NCBI RefSeq assembly: GCF_017814915.1
Contig: NZ_JAGIPZ010000017.1
Location: 1 to 64,000, forward strand
Direction: 5' to 3'
DNA from: Herbaspirillum sp. LeCh32-8
Lineage (GTDB): Bacteria; Pseudomonadota; Gammaproteobacteria; Burkholderiales; Burkholderiaceae_D
DNA length: 64,000 nt
Part shown: positions 17,425-26,707 of the stretch, piece by piece
Layout: each line of letters begins with the position of its first letter
How positions within the stretch are numbered: position 1 is the stretch's first letter
Made by a program: the position numbers and the translations under genes
Notes under the pieces: model-generated
What the model saw: the letters and a program-made list of their open reading frames with translations, nothing else
What the model was told of the DNA's origin: nothing
Database searches by the model: none

Positions 17425-18324
17425 ATGGCCATCGATTACCACAAGCTGAAGAACTGGCGCTTCCCGCCGCTGCAGCACGCCTACGACGAAAAGGACAGCA
17501 TGCTGTACGCGCTGGGCATCGGCGTGGGCGCGGCGGCCGCCAGCGATGACGGCGCCGGCGCGCTGCACTTCGTCTACGAACGGGATCTGCAGGCCATGCC
17601 CAGCATGGCGGTGATCCTGTGCCACCCCGGGTTGTGGATGGGTGCGCCGGAGGCCGGGGTGGATCTGTTGAAGGTGGTGCACGGCGAGCAGCGCCTGCGC
17701 CTGCACCGGCCGCTGCCGGTGGCAGGTATCGTCACCGGCGTGTCGCGCGTGAAGGCGGTAATCGACAAGGGGCGCGACAAGGGCGCACTGCTGATCGTCG
17801 AACGCGAATTGCGCGACGCCGCCGGCGAACTGCTGGCGACCGTCGAGCAAACCAGCTTCTGCCGCGGCGACGGCGGCTTTGCCGAACAGGGCCAGCCCAG
17901 CGACGACACGCCGCCGGCCATGCCGCCGGTGCCGCAGCGCGAGCCCGACCTGGTGTGCGAACTGCCCACGCGCGCCGAAGCCGCGCTGGTGTATCGCCTC
18001 TCTGCCGACCGCAACCCGCTGCACGCCGACCCCGAGACCGCGCGCCGCGCCGGCTTCCCCTCGCCCATCCTGCATGGGCTGGCGACCTACGGCGTGGCCT
18101 GTCACGCACTGGTGCGCAGCTGCTGCGACTACGACGCCTCGCGCCTGCGCGCGCTGGCCACGCGCTTCTCAGCGCCGGTGTATCCGGGCGAAACCATCCG
18201 CACCGAGATCTGGCGGGACGGCGAGCACATCCAGTTCCAGGCGCGCGCGATCGAACGCAATGTAGTGGTGCTCGCCAACGGCGCCGCCGAAATTACCGTC
18301 AACGCCGCTCAGGCCAGCGCCTGA
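17425..18324 (+). CDS. MFE2-type MaoC/hydratase-2 family dehydratase
   Basis: 299 residues forming two hot-dog halves: an N-terminal non-catalytic half (about 1-150) and a C-terminal MaoC half with the hydratase-2 motif YRLSADRNPLHADP, giving catalytic Asp195 and His200. Enzymes of this layout hydrate trans-2-enoyl-CoA to (R)-3-hydroxyacyl-CoA. Together with the preceding SDR it reproduces a multifunctional enzyme 2 split over two genes. The gap to the SDR is 12 bp and to the next gene 30 bp. Confidence 0.85.
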   Translation: MAIDYHKLKNWRFPPLQHAYDEKDSMLYALGIGVGAAAASDDGAGALHFVYERDLQAMPSMAVILCHPGLWMGAPEAGVDLLKVVHGEQRLRLHRPLPVAGIVTGVSRVKAVIDKGRDKGALLIVERELRDAAGELLATVEQTSFCRGDGGFAEQGQPSDDTPPAMPPVPQREPDLVCELPTRAEAALVYRLSADRNPLHADPETARRAGFPSPILHGLATYGVACHALVRSCCDYDASRLRALATRFSAPVYPGETIRTEIWRDGEHIQFQARAIERNVVVLANGAAEITVNAAQASA

Positions 18325-18354
18325 AGCGCACCGAACCCAAACACGGAGACAGCC

Positions 18355-19134
18355 ATGACCACCAAGACCGCGGAGATCCGCTCCGACATCGCCTTCAGCA
18401 CTCCCGACCGCATTGTGGTGCGCGGCAAAAGCCTGCCCGACGAGATCCTGGGCAAGATGAACCTGGGCGACTTCGCCTACCTGCAACTGACCGGCAAGAC
18501 CGCCACGCCCGAGCAGTCGCGCATGTTCAATGCGGTGCTGATCACGCTGGTCGAGCACGGCATCACCCCCAGCGCGATCGCCGCACGCATGACCTACGCC
18601 GGCGCGCCGGAGTCGCTGCAGGCGGCGGTGGCGGCCGGCCTGTGCGGCCTGGGCACGGTGTTCGTCGGCACCACCGAGGGGGCGGCGAAGATGCTGTACG
18701 AGGCCTTCGACGGTGCGGGAGACAATCCTGACCTGCACGCGCTGGCCATGAAGACCGTGGCCGCCTTCCGCGAACGCAAGCAGATCATCCCCGGCCTGGG
18801 CCATCCGGTGCACAAGCCGATTGACCCGCGCACGCCGCGCCTGTTCGCCATCGCCGCCGAGAACGGCATGGCGGGCAAATACGTGCAGCTGATCCAGCTG
18901 ATCCAGCAGGAAGCCGAGCGCGCCTCCGGCAAGGTGCTGCCGATCAACGCCACCGGCGCGCTGGGCGCGATCTGCTGCGAGTTCGGTTTCCCATGGAAGA
19001 TCGTGCGCGGCTTCGGCGTGATGGCGCGCGCCATCGGCCTGGTCGGCCATATTCTGGAGGAATCGGAAAATCCGATTTCCTACCAGCTGTGGCACGAGAT
19101 CGAAGACCGCGCCAGCGCCCACCTGCGCGGCTGA
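18355..19134 (+). CDS. Citrate-synthase-fold lyase (citryl-CoA lyase-like)
   Basis: 259 residues, much shorter than citrate synthase (about 430) and resembling the citryl-CoA lyase module of ATP-citrate lyase. Conserved: EHGITPSA (His68), GLGHPVHK with the active-site His150, and the helical core to GHILEE. At the place where the fold normally carries the catalytic Asp (NVDG in the lyase module), this protein has N-A-T-G, so Thr200 stands where Asp is expected; this alignment was made by eye. It may cleave a citryl-CoA-like thioester or have an altered reaction. Its place among hydratases and a dehydrogenase suggests carbon-carbon bond cleavage. Confidence 0.75.
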   Translation: MTTKTAEIRSDIAFSTPDRIVVRGKSLPDEILGKMNLGDFAYLQLTGKTATPEQSRMFNAVLITLVEHGITPSAIAARMTYAGAPESLQAAVAAGLCGLGTVFVGTTEGAAKMLYEAFDGAGDNPDLHALAMKTVAAFRERKQIIPGLGHPVHKPIDPRTPRLFAIAAENGMAGKYVQLIQLIQQEAERASGKVLPINATGALGAICCEFGFPWKIVRGFGVMARAIGLVGHILEESENPISYQLWHEIEDRASAHLRG

Positions 19135-19149
19135 ACGGGGAACGACGAC

Positions 19150-19941
19150 ATGCACCAGCCCCACGTCCTGTGCACCTTCGCCGACGGCGTCGCCACCATC
19201 ACGCTGAACCGGCCGGATCGGCTGAACAGCCTGAACGACGGCATGCACGACACCATAGCGGCCTTCCTCGAACGCATCGAGCATGACCCGGCGCTGCGCG
19301 TGCTGGTGCTCACCGCCACCGGCCGCGCCTTCTGCGCCGGCCAGGACCAGAGCGATCGCAAGCCGTTGCCGGATGGCCAGAAACGCGACATGGGCGCGGC
19401 GCTGGAACGTTACTACAAGCCGTTGGTGCTGCGCCTGCGCGCGCTGCCGGCGCCGGTGGTGTGCGCCATGAACGGCCTGGCCGTGGGGGTGGGCGCGACG
19501 CTGGTGCTGGCCTGCGACATCGTGATCGCCAAGCAGTCCGCCTACTTCGTGCAGGGCTTCACCAAACTGGGCCTGATGCCCGACGGCGGCGCCTCGCAGT
19601 TCCTGCCGCAGCGCATCGGCACGGCGCGCGCGCTGGCGCTGTGCATGCTCAACGACAAGCTGCCGGCGCAACAGGCGGCCGACTGGGGCCTGATCTGGCG
19701 CTGCGTGCCGGACGACGAATTCGATGCCGCCGGCGCCGCTTTGGTGGCGCAACTGGCGAGCTCGGCCACGCGCGCGCTGGCGCTGACCAAGCAGGCCATC
19801 TATGCCGCCCCAAACAACACGCTGGGCCAGCAGCTGGATCTGGAAACCACCTCCCAGCGCGCGCTGGGTTACACCGACGATTACCAGGAAGGCGCAGCCG
19901 CCTTCCGCGACAAGCGTAGCGCCGTCTTCAAGGGACGTTGA
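19150..19941 (+). CDS. Enoyl-CoA hydratase/isomerase family protein, PaaG-like
   Basis: 263 residues of the crotonase fold, with the oxyanion-hole region GRAFCAGQD (58-66) and GLAVGVGATLVLACD. Both glutamates of the hydratase active site are replaced (Thr117 and Thr138), while Asp145 in LMPDGG matches the catalytic Asp of PaaG-type isomerases. Isomerisation of a double bond or a ring epoxide is therefore more likely than simple hydration. It starts 15 bp after the lyase gene and precedes the transporter genes by 122 bp. Confidence 0.82.
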   Translation: MHQPHVLCTFADGVATITLNRPDRLNSLNDGMHDTIAAFLERIEHDPALRVLVLTATGRAFCAGQDQSDRKPLPDGQKRDMGAALERYYKPLVLRLRALPAPVVCAMNGLAVGVGATLVLACDIVIAKQSAYFVQGFTKLGLMPDGGASQFLPQRIGTARALALCMLNDKLPAQQAADWGLIWRCVPDDEFDAAGAALVAQLASSATRALALTKQAIYAAPNNTLGQQLDLETTSQRALGYTDDYQEGAAAFRDKRSAVFKGR

Positions 19942-20063
19942 AGCGATCGCAGCGATTGCACGCACAGCAAGCACAAGCAGGAAGGGATCGCCGGCGCCAT
20001 TGCCGGCAACGAGAATAAATGGCCGCCGCAAGCACGGCGCACCGACCACAACAGGAGATGAAG

Positions 20064-21206
20064 ATGATCAAGTTGAGCAAGGCTTTCAAGATCGGCGTGC
20101 TGGCCTGCGCCATGGCGGCTTCGGTCGCAGCATCCGCCGGCGCCCACGCGGCCGACGTCACCATCGGCGCGCTGTTCCCGCTGTCCGGCCCGAACGCCTC
20201 GTACGGCGACATCTTCGGCTCCGGCGCCAACCTGGCGGCCGAGCACATCAACGCCGACAATCTTTTGGGCGGCAAGCTCTCGATCCAGTACGAAGACAGC
20301 CAGGCGCTGCCGCAGGCCGGCGTGATCGGCATGAACAAGCTGGTCAACGTGCAGAAGGTGCCGTATGTGCTGTCGGCCTTCACCGGCGTGTCCAAGGCGA
20401 TCTCCACCATCGCCACCCGCACGAAGACGGTGGCGGTCAACGGCGGCGGCGTCGGCCCCGACCTGGCCGAGCTGGGCCAGTACTTCTGGAACATCATCCC
20501 GCTGGCCAACTATGAAGTGCGCGCGATCATTCCCTACCTGGTGGGCGAGCGCAAGATGAAGAACGTGGTGCTGGTCTACGTCGACGACCCGCTCGGCCAG
20601 GCCATCAAGAAGGAGCTGGAAAGCGCGCTGCCGCCGGCCGGCGGCAAGCTGCTCGAGGCGCTGTCGGTGCCGGCCACCGCCCAGCAATTCGGCGGCATCG
20701 CCGCGCGCGTGCGCTCGGCCAACCCGGATGTGATCTACGTCGCCTCCTACGGCTCGCAGCAGTCGCAGATCGTCAAGCAGTTCCGCGACAACGGCATCAA
20801 GCAGCCCTTCGCCAGCTACACCGCGTTCTCGATTCCGGAAATCAACGCCCAGCCTGAAGCCGTCGGCTCGATGTACACCTCGCAGAACATCGACTGGAAC
20901 TCGCAGGATCCGGTAACCAAGCGCTTCGTGGACGATTACAAGAAGAAGTACAACAAGATGCCCACCGCCTACATCGCCAACTACTACAACGCGGTGCGCA
21001 TGTTCGGCCTGCTGGCGCAGCAGCTGATCAAGAAGGGCCAGCCCATCACCGGCGACAACCTGTTGAAGCAACGCATCGAGACCAAGACCTTCGACCTGGT
21101 GGGCGGCAAGGTGAGCTTTGCCGAGAACGGCACCGTGACCATGCCGATGCAGATCAACGAGATCGACGGCAAGGGCGGCAAGGTGCTGAGCACCTCGGCC
21201 AAGTAA
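20064..21206 (+). CDS. Liv-type ABC transporter substrate-binding protein
   Basis: 380 residues with a signal peptide (cleavage near AHA-ADVTIG) and a type-I periplasmic-binding fold (IGALFPLSGPNASYGD motif). The ATG at 20064 is preferred over the one at 20058 because AGGAG ends 6 bases before it. Homologues bind branched-chain amino acids, amides or aromatic acids; inside this operon it should bind the acid that the ligase at 24582 activates. The four other transporter genes follow directly. Confidence 0.9.
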   Translation: MIKLSKAFKIGVLACAMAASVAASAGAHAADVTIGALFPLSGPNASYGDIFGSGANLAAEHINADNLLGGKLSIQYEDSQALPQAGVIGMNKLVNVQKVPYVLSAFTGVSKAISTIATRTKTVAVNGGGVGPDLAELGQYFWNIIPLANYEVRAIIPYLVGERKMKNVVLVYVDDPLGQAIKKELESALPPAGGKLLEALSVPATAQQFGGIAARVRSANPDVIYVASYGSQQSQIVKQFRDNGIKQPFASYTAFSIPEINAQPEAVGSMYTSQNIDWNSQDPVTKRFVDDYKKKYNKMPTAYIANYYNAVRMFGLLAQQLIKKGQPITGDNLLKQRIETKTFDLVGGKVSFAENGTVTMPMQINEIDGKGGKVLSTSAK

Positions 21207-21263
21207 GCAATCTGACTGGAGTCGCCGGCGCCGCCGCCCGCGACGCCAATCGAGGAAAACGAC

Positions 21264-22136
21264 ATGTTGCTGCTACAGCTATTGATCAACGGAGTGCAGG
21301 TGGGCGCGCTGTACGCGCTGATCGCGGTCGGCTTTTCGCTGATCTTCGGCTCCACCCGCATCTTCCACTTCGCCCACGGCTCGGCCTTTACCATCGCGGC
21401 CTACGTGTTCTATGACCTGCTGGCCATCGCCCAGCTGCACTGGACCGTCGCCGTGCTGGGCGCGGCGGCCGCGGCCATCCTGTTCGGGCTGGCGCTGAAC
21501 CGCTTTGTCTACATCCCGATCCAGAAGCACGAGGGCTCCTTCTTCACCGTCTTCGTGGCCTCCTTCGGCGTGGGCATCATCGTGCAGAACCTGTGCGGCA
21601 TGTTCTTCGGCCGCAGCTTCGTGGCGGTCAGCACGCCGCTCTCGCGCAGCATCGAGCTGGTGCCGGGCTTGTACGTGTCGCCGCTGGCGGGCATCGCCAT
21701 TGCCATCGCGGTGATCTTCTTCTTCGCGCTGCAACTGTTCCTGATGCGCACCCACACCGGCATGGCCATGCGCGCGCTGTCGGAAAACCCCGAGCTGGTG
21801 CGCGCCTACGGCCTGTCGCCGCGCCGCCTGTCGATGACGGTGTTCGCGCTGGGCTCGCTGCTGGCGGTGCCGGCGGCGGTGCTGTCGGCGGCAGGCTCGG
21901 GCCTGAACCCGGCTATCGGCCACCACGTGATGCTGATCAGCCTGGCCGCCACCATCGTCGGCGGCGTCGGCAGCCTGCGCGGCGCGGCCTGCGCCGGCCT
22001 GCTGCTGGGCCTGGCCGAGAACCTGGCGCTGGCCTACTTCGAGCCGCAGTGGAGCGAGGCGATCACCTTCATCGTGCTGTTCCTGTTCATCCTGTTCCGC
22101 CCGTCCGGCTTCTTCGGCCGCGCGGTCGCCCATTGA
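21264..22136 (+). CDS. Liv-type ABC transporter permease (LivH-like)
   Basis: 290 residues, about eight membrane segments, typical LivH opening (LLINGVQVGALYALIAVGFSLIFG) broken over residues 6-29, and the conserved GLNPAIGHHVMLISLAATIVGG-like loop before the ATPase contact region. First of two permeases of the inner-membrane channel; spaced 57 bp after the binding protein and 13 bp before the second permease. Confidence 0.92.
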   Translation: MLLLQLLINGVQVGALYALIAVGFSLIFGSTRIFHFAHGSAFTIAAYVFYDLLAIAQLHWTVAVLGAAAAAILFGLALNRFVYIPIQKHEGSFFTVFVASFGVGIIVQNLCGMFFGRSFVAVSTPLSRSIELVPGLYVSPLAGIAIAIAVIFFFALQLFLMRTHTGMAMRALSENPELVRAYGLSPRRLSMTVFALGSLLAVPAAVLSAAGSGLNPAIGHHVMLISLAATIVGGVGSLRGAACAGLLLGLAENLALAYFEPQWSEAITFIVLFLFILFRPSGFFGRAVAH

Positions 22137-22149
22137 GGCTTACCCGACC

Positions 22150-23046
22150 ATGCTCGCCTATCTTCTCAATCTCGCCACGCTGATGTGCATCAATGCGGTG
22201 CTGGCGATCACGCTGAACTTCATCATGGGTTATGCCGGGATCTTCTCGATCGCGCATGCCATCTTCTTCGGCGTCGGCGCCTATGGCGCGGCCTGGTTCG
22301 CCATGCACGCCAGCGCCAACATCTTCGTGGTGATCCCGGTGGCGATGGTGGTGGCGGGCGCCTTGTCGCTGGTGCTGGCGTTGCCGGCGCTGCGGGTGCG
22401 CGGCGAATACTTCGTGGCCGCCTCGCTGGGCCTGCAGGTGCTGGGCGTGACCGTGTTCTCGGAGTGGAAGTCGGTCACCGGCGGACTGGGCGGCATGATC
22501 GGCATCCCGCCGGCCGACCTGTTCGGCTACGCCGTGACCGACCCGGTGCAGTTCCTGCTGCTGGCGCTGTGCTGCCTGATCCCGGTGCTGCTGGTGACGA
22601 GCGTGCTGCTGCGCTCTTCCTTCGGCCGCAACCTGAAGGCCATCCGCGACAGCGAGACCGCGGCCTACGCCTTCGGCAAGAACGTGGCGCTGATCAAGAC
22701 CATGTCGGTGGTGATCTCGGCCATGCTGGCGGCGGTGGCCGGCGCGCTGTACGCGTTCTACATGGGCTTCATCAACGTCGAGAGCTTCATGCTGGACACC
22801 TCGGTGCTGCTGATGGCCATGGTCATCATCGGCGGCACCGGCACGCTGCTGGGCCCGATCGTGGGCACCGTGCTGCTGATGCTGCTGCCGGGCGTGTTCA
22901 GCTACATGAGCTTCCTGCCGCAGACCGAGATCGGCTCGATCCAACAGATCGCCTATGGGTTGGCGATGGTGCTGCTGATGATCTTCCGTCCGGGCGGTAT
23001 CGTCGGCTCCGGCAAACCCCGCGCCGCCAAGGAGAAGGCCGCATGA
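22150..23046 (+). CDS. Liv-type ABC transporter permease (LivM-like)
   Basis: 298 residues with about eight to ten hydrophobic segments and the LivM signature around FGRNLKAIRDSETAAYAFG, the loop that contacts the ATPase. Its stop codon overlaps the ATG of the first ATPase (ATGA), showing tight translational coupling. Confidence 0.92.
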   Translation: MLAYLLNLATLMCINAVLAITLNFIMGYAGIFSIAHAIFFGVGAYGAAWFAMHASANIFVVIPVAMVVAGALSLVLALPALRVRGEYFVAASLGLQVLGVTVFSEWKSVTGGLGGMIGIPPADLFGYAVTDPVQFLLLALCCLIPVLLVTSVLLRSSFGRNLKAIRDSETAAYAFGKNVALIKTMSVVISAMLAAVAGALYAFYMGFINVESFMLDTSVLLMAMVIIGGTGTLLGPIVGTVLLMLLPGVFSYMSFLPQTEIGSIQQIAYGLAMVLLMIFRPGGIVGSGKPRAAKEKAA

Positions 23047-23846
23047 ACGCCATCATCGAACGAGACAGCGCCCTGCAGCAGGCCGGCGCCGGGCAGGACG
23101 GCGAAGTGCTGCTGTCGATCCGCCACCTGAACATGAGCTTCGGCGGCCTGAAGGTGACCAACGATGTGTCGCTGGACCTGCGCGCCGGCATCGTCACCAC
23201 GCTGGTCGGCCCCAACGGCGCCGGCAAGACTACGCTGTTCAACCAGATCACCGGCCACCTCGTACCCAACAGCGGCGAGATCCTCTGGCGCGGCAAGTCG
23301 CTGCTGGGCAAGAAGCATTTCCAGATCAGCCGCCTGGGCATCGCCCGCACCTTCCAGGACCTGCGCCTGTTCAATCACATGACGGTGGAAGAAAACGTGC
23401 TGACCGTGATGGAGCCGACCTCCTGGATCTGGCAGCCTGGCGGGCGCGCCGCGCGCAACGAACGCAGGCAAAAAGTGCAGGCCATCCTGCAGCGCACCGG
23501 CCTGGCGGCCAAGGCGCACACCCGCGCCATCGACCTGGCCTACGCCGAGCGCAAGTTCCTGAGCATGGCGCGCATCATGGCCGCCGATGCCAAGATCTGG
23601 CTGCTGGACGAGCCGGCCTCGGGCCTGGACCGCAGCTCGTACGAGCTCTTCCTCGACCTGCTGCGCAGCGAAGTCAAGAAAGGCGTGACGGTGTGCATCA
23701 TCGAGCACAACCTGGACATCGTGGTCGGCATCTCGGACCGCATCGCCTTCCTCGACCAGGGCAAGCTGCTGGCCGACGGCCTGCCTGACGTGGTGCTGAA
23801 AGACCCGCACCTCGCAGCCATCTATTTCGGAGACCAGAACACATGA
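23043..23846 (+). CDS. Liv-type ABC transporter ATP-binding protein (LivG-like)
   Basis: 267 residues with Walker A GPNGAGKTT (56-64), Walker B IWLLDEPASGLD and a switch His in IIEHNLD. The ABC signature, normally LSGGQ or LPYGQQR in LivG, reads LAYAERKFLSMARIM here and so departs from consensus. Start chosen at the ATG overlapping the livM-like stop by 4 bp; the frame is open further upstream within the permease gene. It overlaps the next ATPase by 4 bp. Confidence 0.9.
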   Translation: MNAIIERDSALQQAGAGQDGEVLLSIRHLNMSFGGLKVTNDVSLDLRAGIVTTLVGPNGAGKTTLFNQITGHLVPNSGEILWRGKSLLGKKHFQISRLGIARTFQDLRLFNHMTVEENVLTVMEPTSWIWQPGGRAARNERRQKVQAILQRTGLAAKAHTRAIDLAYAERKFLSMARIMAADAKIWLLDEPASGLDRSSYELFLDLLRSEVKKGVTVCIIEHNLDIVVGISDRIAFLDQGKLLADGLPDVVLKDPHLAAIYFGDQNT

Positions 23847-24580
23847 CGGCGCAACCCAACCCAGAACCCCAGCCGCTGGTGCTGGAAACGCGCGGCCTGG
23901 TGGTCGGCTACGGCGGCCGCCCGGTGCTGCGCGACTTCAACTTCAACCTGCGTGCGGCCGAAGTGCTGTGCCTGATCGGCCACAACGGCGCGGGCAAGTC
24001 GACGCTTCTGAAAACCCTGTTCGGCCTGGTGCCGCGCCAGGACGGCCAGGTCCTGCTGGACGGGCGCGCGCTGGAGGCGGTCGAGCCGCGCCGCCTGAGC
24101 GCCGCCGGCGTCTCGCTGGTGCCGGAAGGGCGCGGCATCTTCCCCGGCCTGACGGTGGCCGAGACCATGAAGATGGGCCTGTGGGCGGCCGGCGTGCCGG
24201 CGGCCGAACGCGCCGACCGGCTGGAATGGGTGATGTCGGTGCTGCCGGCCCTGAAGCAGTTCTACGAGCGCCGCGCCGGCAACCTCTCCGGCGGCCAGCA
24301 GCAGATGGTGTCGATCGGGCGCGCGCTGCTGTCGCGCCCGCGCTGCCTGCTGATGGACGAGCCCTCGATCGGCCTGGCGCCCAAGCTGTTCCAGGATTTG
24401 CTGCAGCCGATCCGCCAGCTGCAGAAAGACACCGGCATGGCCATCCTGCTGGTGGAACAGAACGTGAAGGAAGCCCTGAAGATCTCGGATCGCGTGGTGG
24501 TGATGAAGTCCGGCGCCATCATCCGCGAAGCCCTGCCCGAAGAACTGAATGACAACGCGAAACTGATGGAGCTGTACTGA
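23843..24580 (+). CDS. Liv-type ABC transporter ATP-binding protein (LivF-like)
   Basis: 245 residues with intact Walker A GHNGAGKST, signature LSGGQQQ and Walker B CLLMDEPSIGL. It supplies the second nucleotide-binding domain of the importer. Overlaps the LivG-like gene by 4 bp and is followed one base later by the acyl-CoA ligase start, so import and activation are encoded back to back. Confidence 0.92.
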   Translation: MTAQPNPEPQPLVLETRGLVVGYGGRPVLRDFNFNLRAAEVLCLIGHNGAGKSTLLKTLFGLVPRQDGQVLLDGRALEAVEPRRLSAAGVSLVPEGRGIFPGLTVAETMKMGLWAAGVPAAERADRLEWVMSVLPALKQFYERRAGNLSGGQQQMVSIGRALLSRPRCLLMDEPSIGLAPKLFQDLLQPIRQLQKDTGMAILLVEQNVKEALKISDRVVVMKSGAIIREALPEELNDNAKLMELY

Positions 24581-24581
24581 C

Positions 24582-26201
24582 ATGCCTTCCCCCCACACCG
24601 ATCTGCTTCAGACCATGCCCGCGCTGCTGGCGCGCAACGTCGCCGAACGCGGCGACGCCGTCGCCTTCATCGACGGCGAGCGCGAGATCAGCTATCGCGA
24701 ATTCGACCGCATGGCCGCCCGCACCGCTGGCTGGCTGCACGCACAAGGCGTCCGCCCCGGCGACCGGGTGGCGGTGTGGCTGGTCAACCGCATGGAATGG
24801 CTGGCGATGTACTTCGGCCTGGCCAAGGTCGGCGCAGCGATGATGACAGTCAACACGCGCTACCGTTCGCACGAGCTGGCCTACATCCTGGAACGTTCAG
24901 AAGCCTCGATGCTGGTGCTGCAGCTGAACTTTCGCAAGATCGACTTCCCCGCGGTGCTGCGCGACGTGCCGGCCGAGGCCGCGCGTGCATTGAAGAAGGT
25001 CGTAGTGGTGGATGCCGCCGGTTCTGCGTTGCCGCCGGAAGTGCTGGGCAAGCCGACGGTGGCCTTCGACCTGGCCGGTTTGCCGGATGCGCCGGTGGAC
25101 GACGCTTCCACGCCGGAGTCCCACAGCATCCTCTTCACCACCTCCGGCACCACGTCCGGCCCCAAGCTGGTGCTGCACCCGCAGCGCACCGTCACCATCC
25201 ACAGCCAGCGGGTGGCGCCGGCCTACGGCTTCACCGAGGAAGGCACACGGCTGCTGGCGGCGCTGCCGTTCGCCGGCGTGTTCGGCTTCAACGCGGCGAT
25301 GGCGGCATTTGCGGCCGGCAAGCCGATCGTGGTGATGGACACCTTCGACGGCCCCGGCGCGGCGCAATTGATCAACCGGCATCGCGTCACGCACGTGTTC
25401 GGCAGCGACGAGATGTTTCGCCGCATCGTCGAAAACGGTCGCGGCGACCTGCCCTTCCCCAGCGCGCGCGTGTTCGGCTTCGCCTGCTTCCACCCGGGCA
25501 TCGTGGAATACACCCAGGCGGCCTGGGCGCGCGGCATCCCGATGATCGGCCTGTACGGTTCATCGGAAGTGCAGGCGCTGTTTTCGCTGCAGCAGCGCGC
25601 GCTGCCGCTGGAAGAGCGCATCAAGGGCGGCGGCCTGCCGGCCAGCCACGGCATCGGCGCCGAGGTGCGCATCCGCGACGTCGACAGCGGCGAACTGGTG
25701 GAGGCGGGCCAGAGCGGCGCGCTGGAGATCCGCGCCGACACCAACTTCATCGGCTATCTCAACAATCCCGAGGCGACCGCCAAGGCGATCGATGCCGACG
25801 GCTTCTTCCGCACCGGCGATGTCGGCTACCTGCGCGAGGACGGCAGCTTCGTCTACGTCACGCGCCAGGGCGACGCCATGCGCCTGGGCGGCTATCTGGT
25901 GAGTCCGGTGGAAATCGAAGACGTCATCAAGACCGTGCCCGGCGTGGCCGACGTGCAGGTGGTGTCGGTCGACATCGCCAGCCAGGCGCGGCCGGTGGCT
26001 TTCGTCATCGCCGAGCCGGGGCAACGCCCGACCGAGCAGGACATGGTGCGCGCGGCCGGCGCTGCGCTGGCCGCCTTCAAGGTGCCGGCGCATGTCTGGC
26101 TGGTGGACGAGTTCCCGACCACCCAGAGTTCCAACGGCACCAAGATCCAGCGCGTGAAGCTGCGCGACATGGCCATGCAACGGCTGGCGCAAGCCGCCTG
26201 A
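24582..26201 (+). CDS. Acyl-CoA ligase (AMP-forming)
   Basis: 539 residues of the ANL superfamily. P-loop FTTSGTTSGPK, adenine-binding YGSSEVQ, the hinge aspartate region RTGDVGYLREDG, and the C-terminal catalytic Lys in SNGTKIQRVKLRD are all present. It activates a carboxylic acid to its CoA thioester with ATP. Since it follows the importer within one base, it most likely activates the imported acid. The substrate (aromatic, cyclic or branched) cannot be read from the sequence. Confidence 0.88.
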   Translation: MPSPHTDLLQTMPALLARNVAERGDAVAFIDGEREISYREFDRMAARTAGWLHAQGVRPGDRVAVWLVNRMEWLAMYFGLAKVGAAMMTVNTRYRSHELAYILERSEASMLVLQLNFRKIDFPAVLRDVPAEAARALKKVVVVDAAGSALPPEVLGKPTVAFDLAGLPDAPVDDASTPESHSILFTTSGTTSGPKLVLHPQRTVTIHSQRVAPAYGFTEEGTRLLAALPFAGVFGFNAAMAAFAAGKPIVVMDTFDGPGAAQLINRHRVTHVFGSDEMFRRIVENGRGDLPFPSARVFGFACFHPGIVEYTQAAWARGIPMIGLYGSSEVQALFSLQQRALPLEERIKGGGLPASHGIGAEVRIRDVDSGELVEAGQSGALEIRADTNFIGYLNNPEATAKAIDADGFFRTGDVGYLREDGSFVYVTRQGDAMRLGGYLVSPVEIEDVIKTVPGVADVQVVSVDIASQARPVAFVIAEPGQRPTEQDMVRAAGAALAAFKVPAHVWLVDEFPTTQSSNGTKIQRVKLRDMAMQRLAQAA

Positions 26202-26215
26202 ACGGGAGCGAGACA

Positions 26216-26707
26216 ATGACGTCGTACTACCTGGAAGACTTCAAACCCGGCCAGCGCTTCACCAGCAGCGGGCGCACCATCACCGAGGCGGATCTGACGA
26301 TGTTCTCGATGATCTCCGGCGACTGGAACCCGATCCACGCCGACGCCGAGTTCGCGCGCGCCACGCGCTACGGCCAGCGCCTGGTGCACGGCACACTGGG
26401 CATCGCCATCTGTACCGGCATGCTGCACCAGATCGGCATCTTCGAGAAATCGGTGATTGCCATGCTGGGCCTGCGCGAATGGAACTTCAAGAAACCCATC
26501 CTGGTGGGCGACACGGTGCATCTGGAGCTGGAGATCCTCGCCGTCGAGCCGGGCAAGAGCGGGCGCAGCGGCAAGCTGGGACGACGTTTTCGCCTGCTCA
26601 ATCAGCATGGCGAAGTCACGCAGGAAGGCGACAGCGACGTGCTGGTGCTGACCCACGAAGGCGCGCGCCAGCAGCAGGCGGAGCAGATCCAAGGCGGCGC
26701 CGCATGA
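26216..26707 (+). CDS. MaoC-family dehydratase
   Basis: 163 residues, a single hot-dog domain with the (R)-hydratase motif SGDWNPIHAD giving Asp36 and His41. Probably hydrates an enoyl-CoA intermediate of the pathway encoded by this operon. It lies 14 bp after the ligase and overlaps the next gene by 4 bp (ATGA). Confidence 0.88.
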   Translation: MTSYYLEDFKPGQRFTSSGRTITEADLTMFSMISGDWNPIHADAEFARATRYGQRLVHGTLGIAICTGMLHQIGIFEKSVIAMLGLREWNFKKPILVGDTVHLELEILAVEPGKSGRSGKLGRRFRLLNQHGEVTQEGDSDVLVLTHEGARQQQAEQIQGGAA

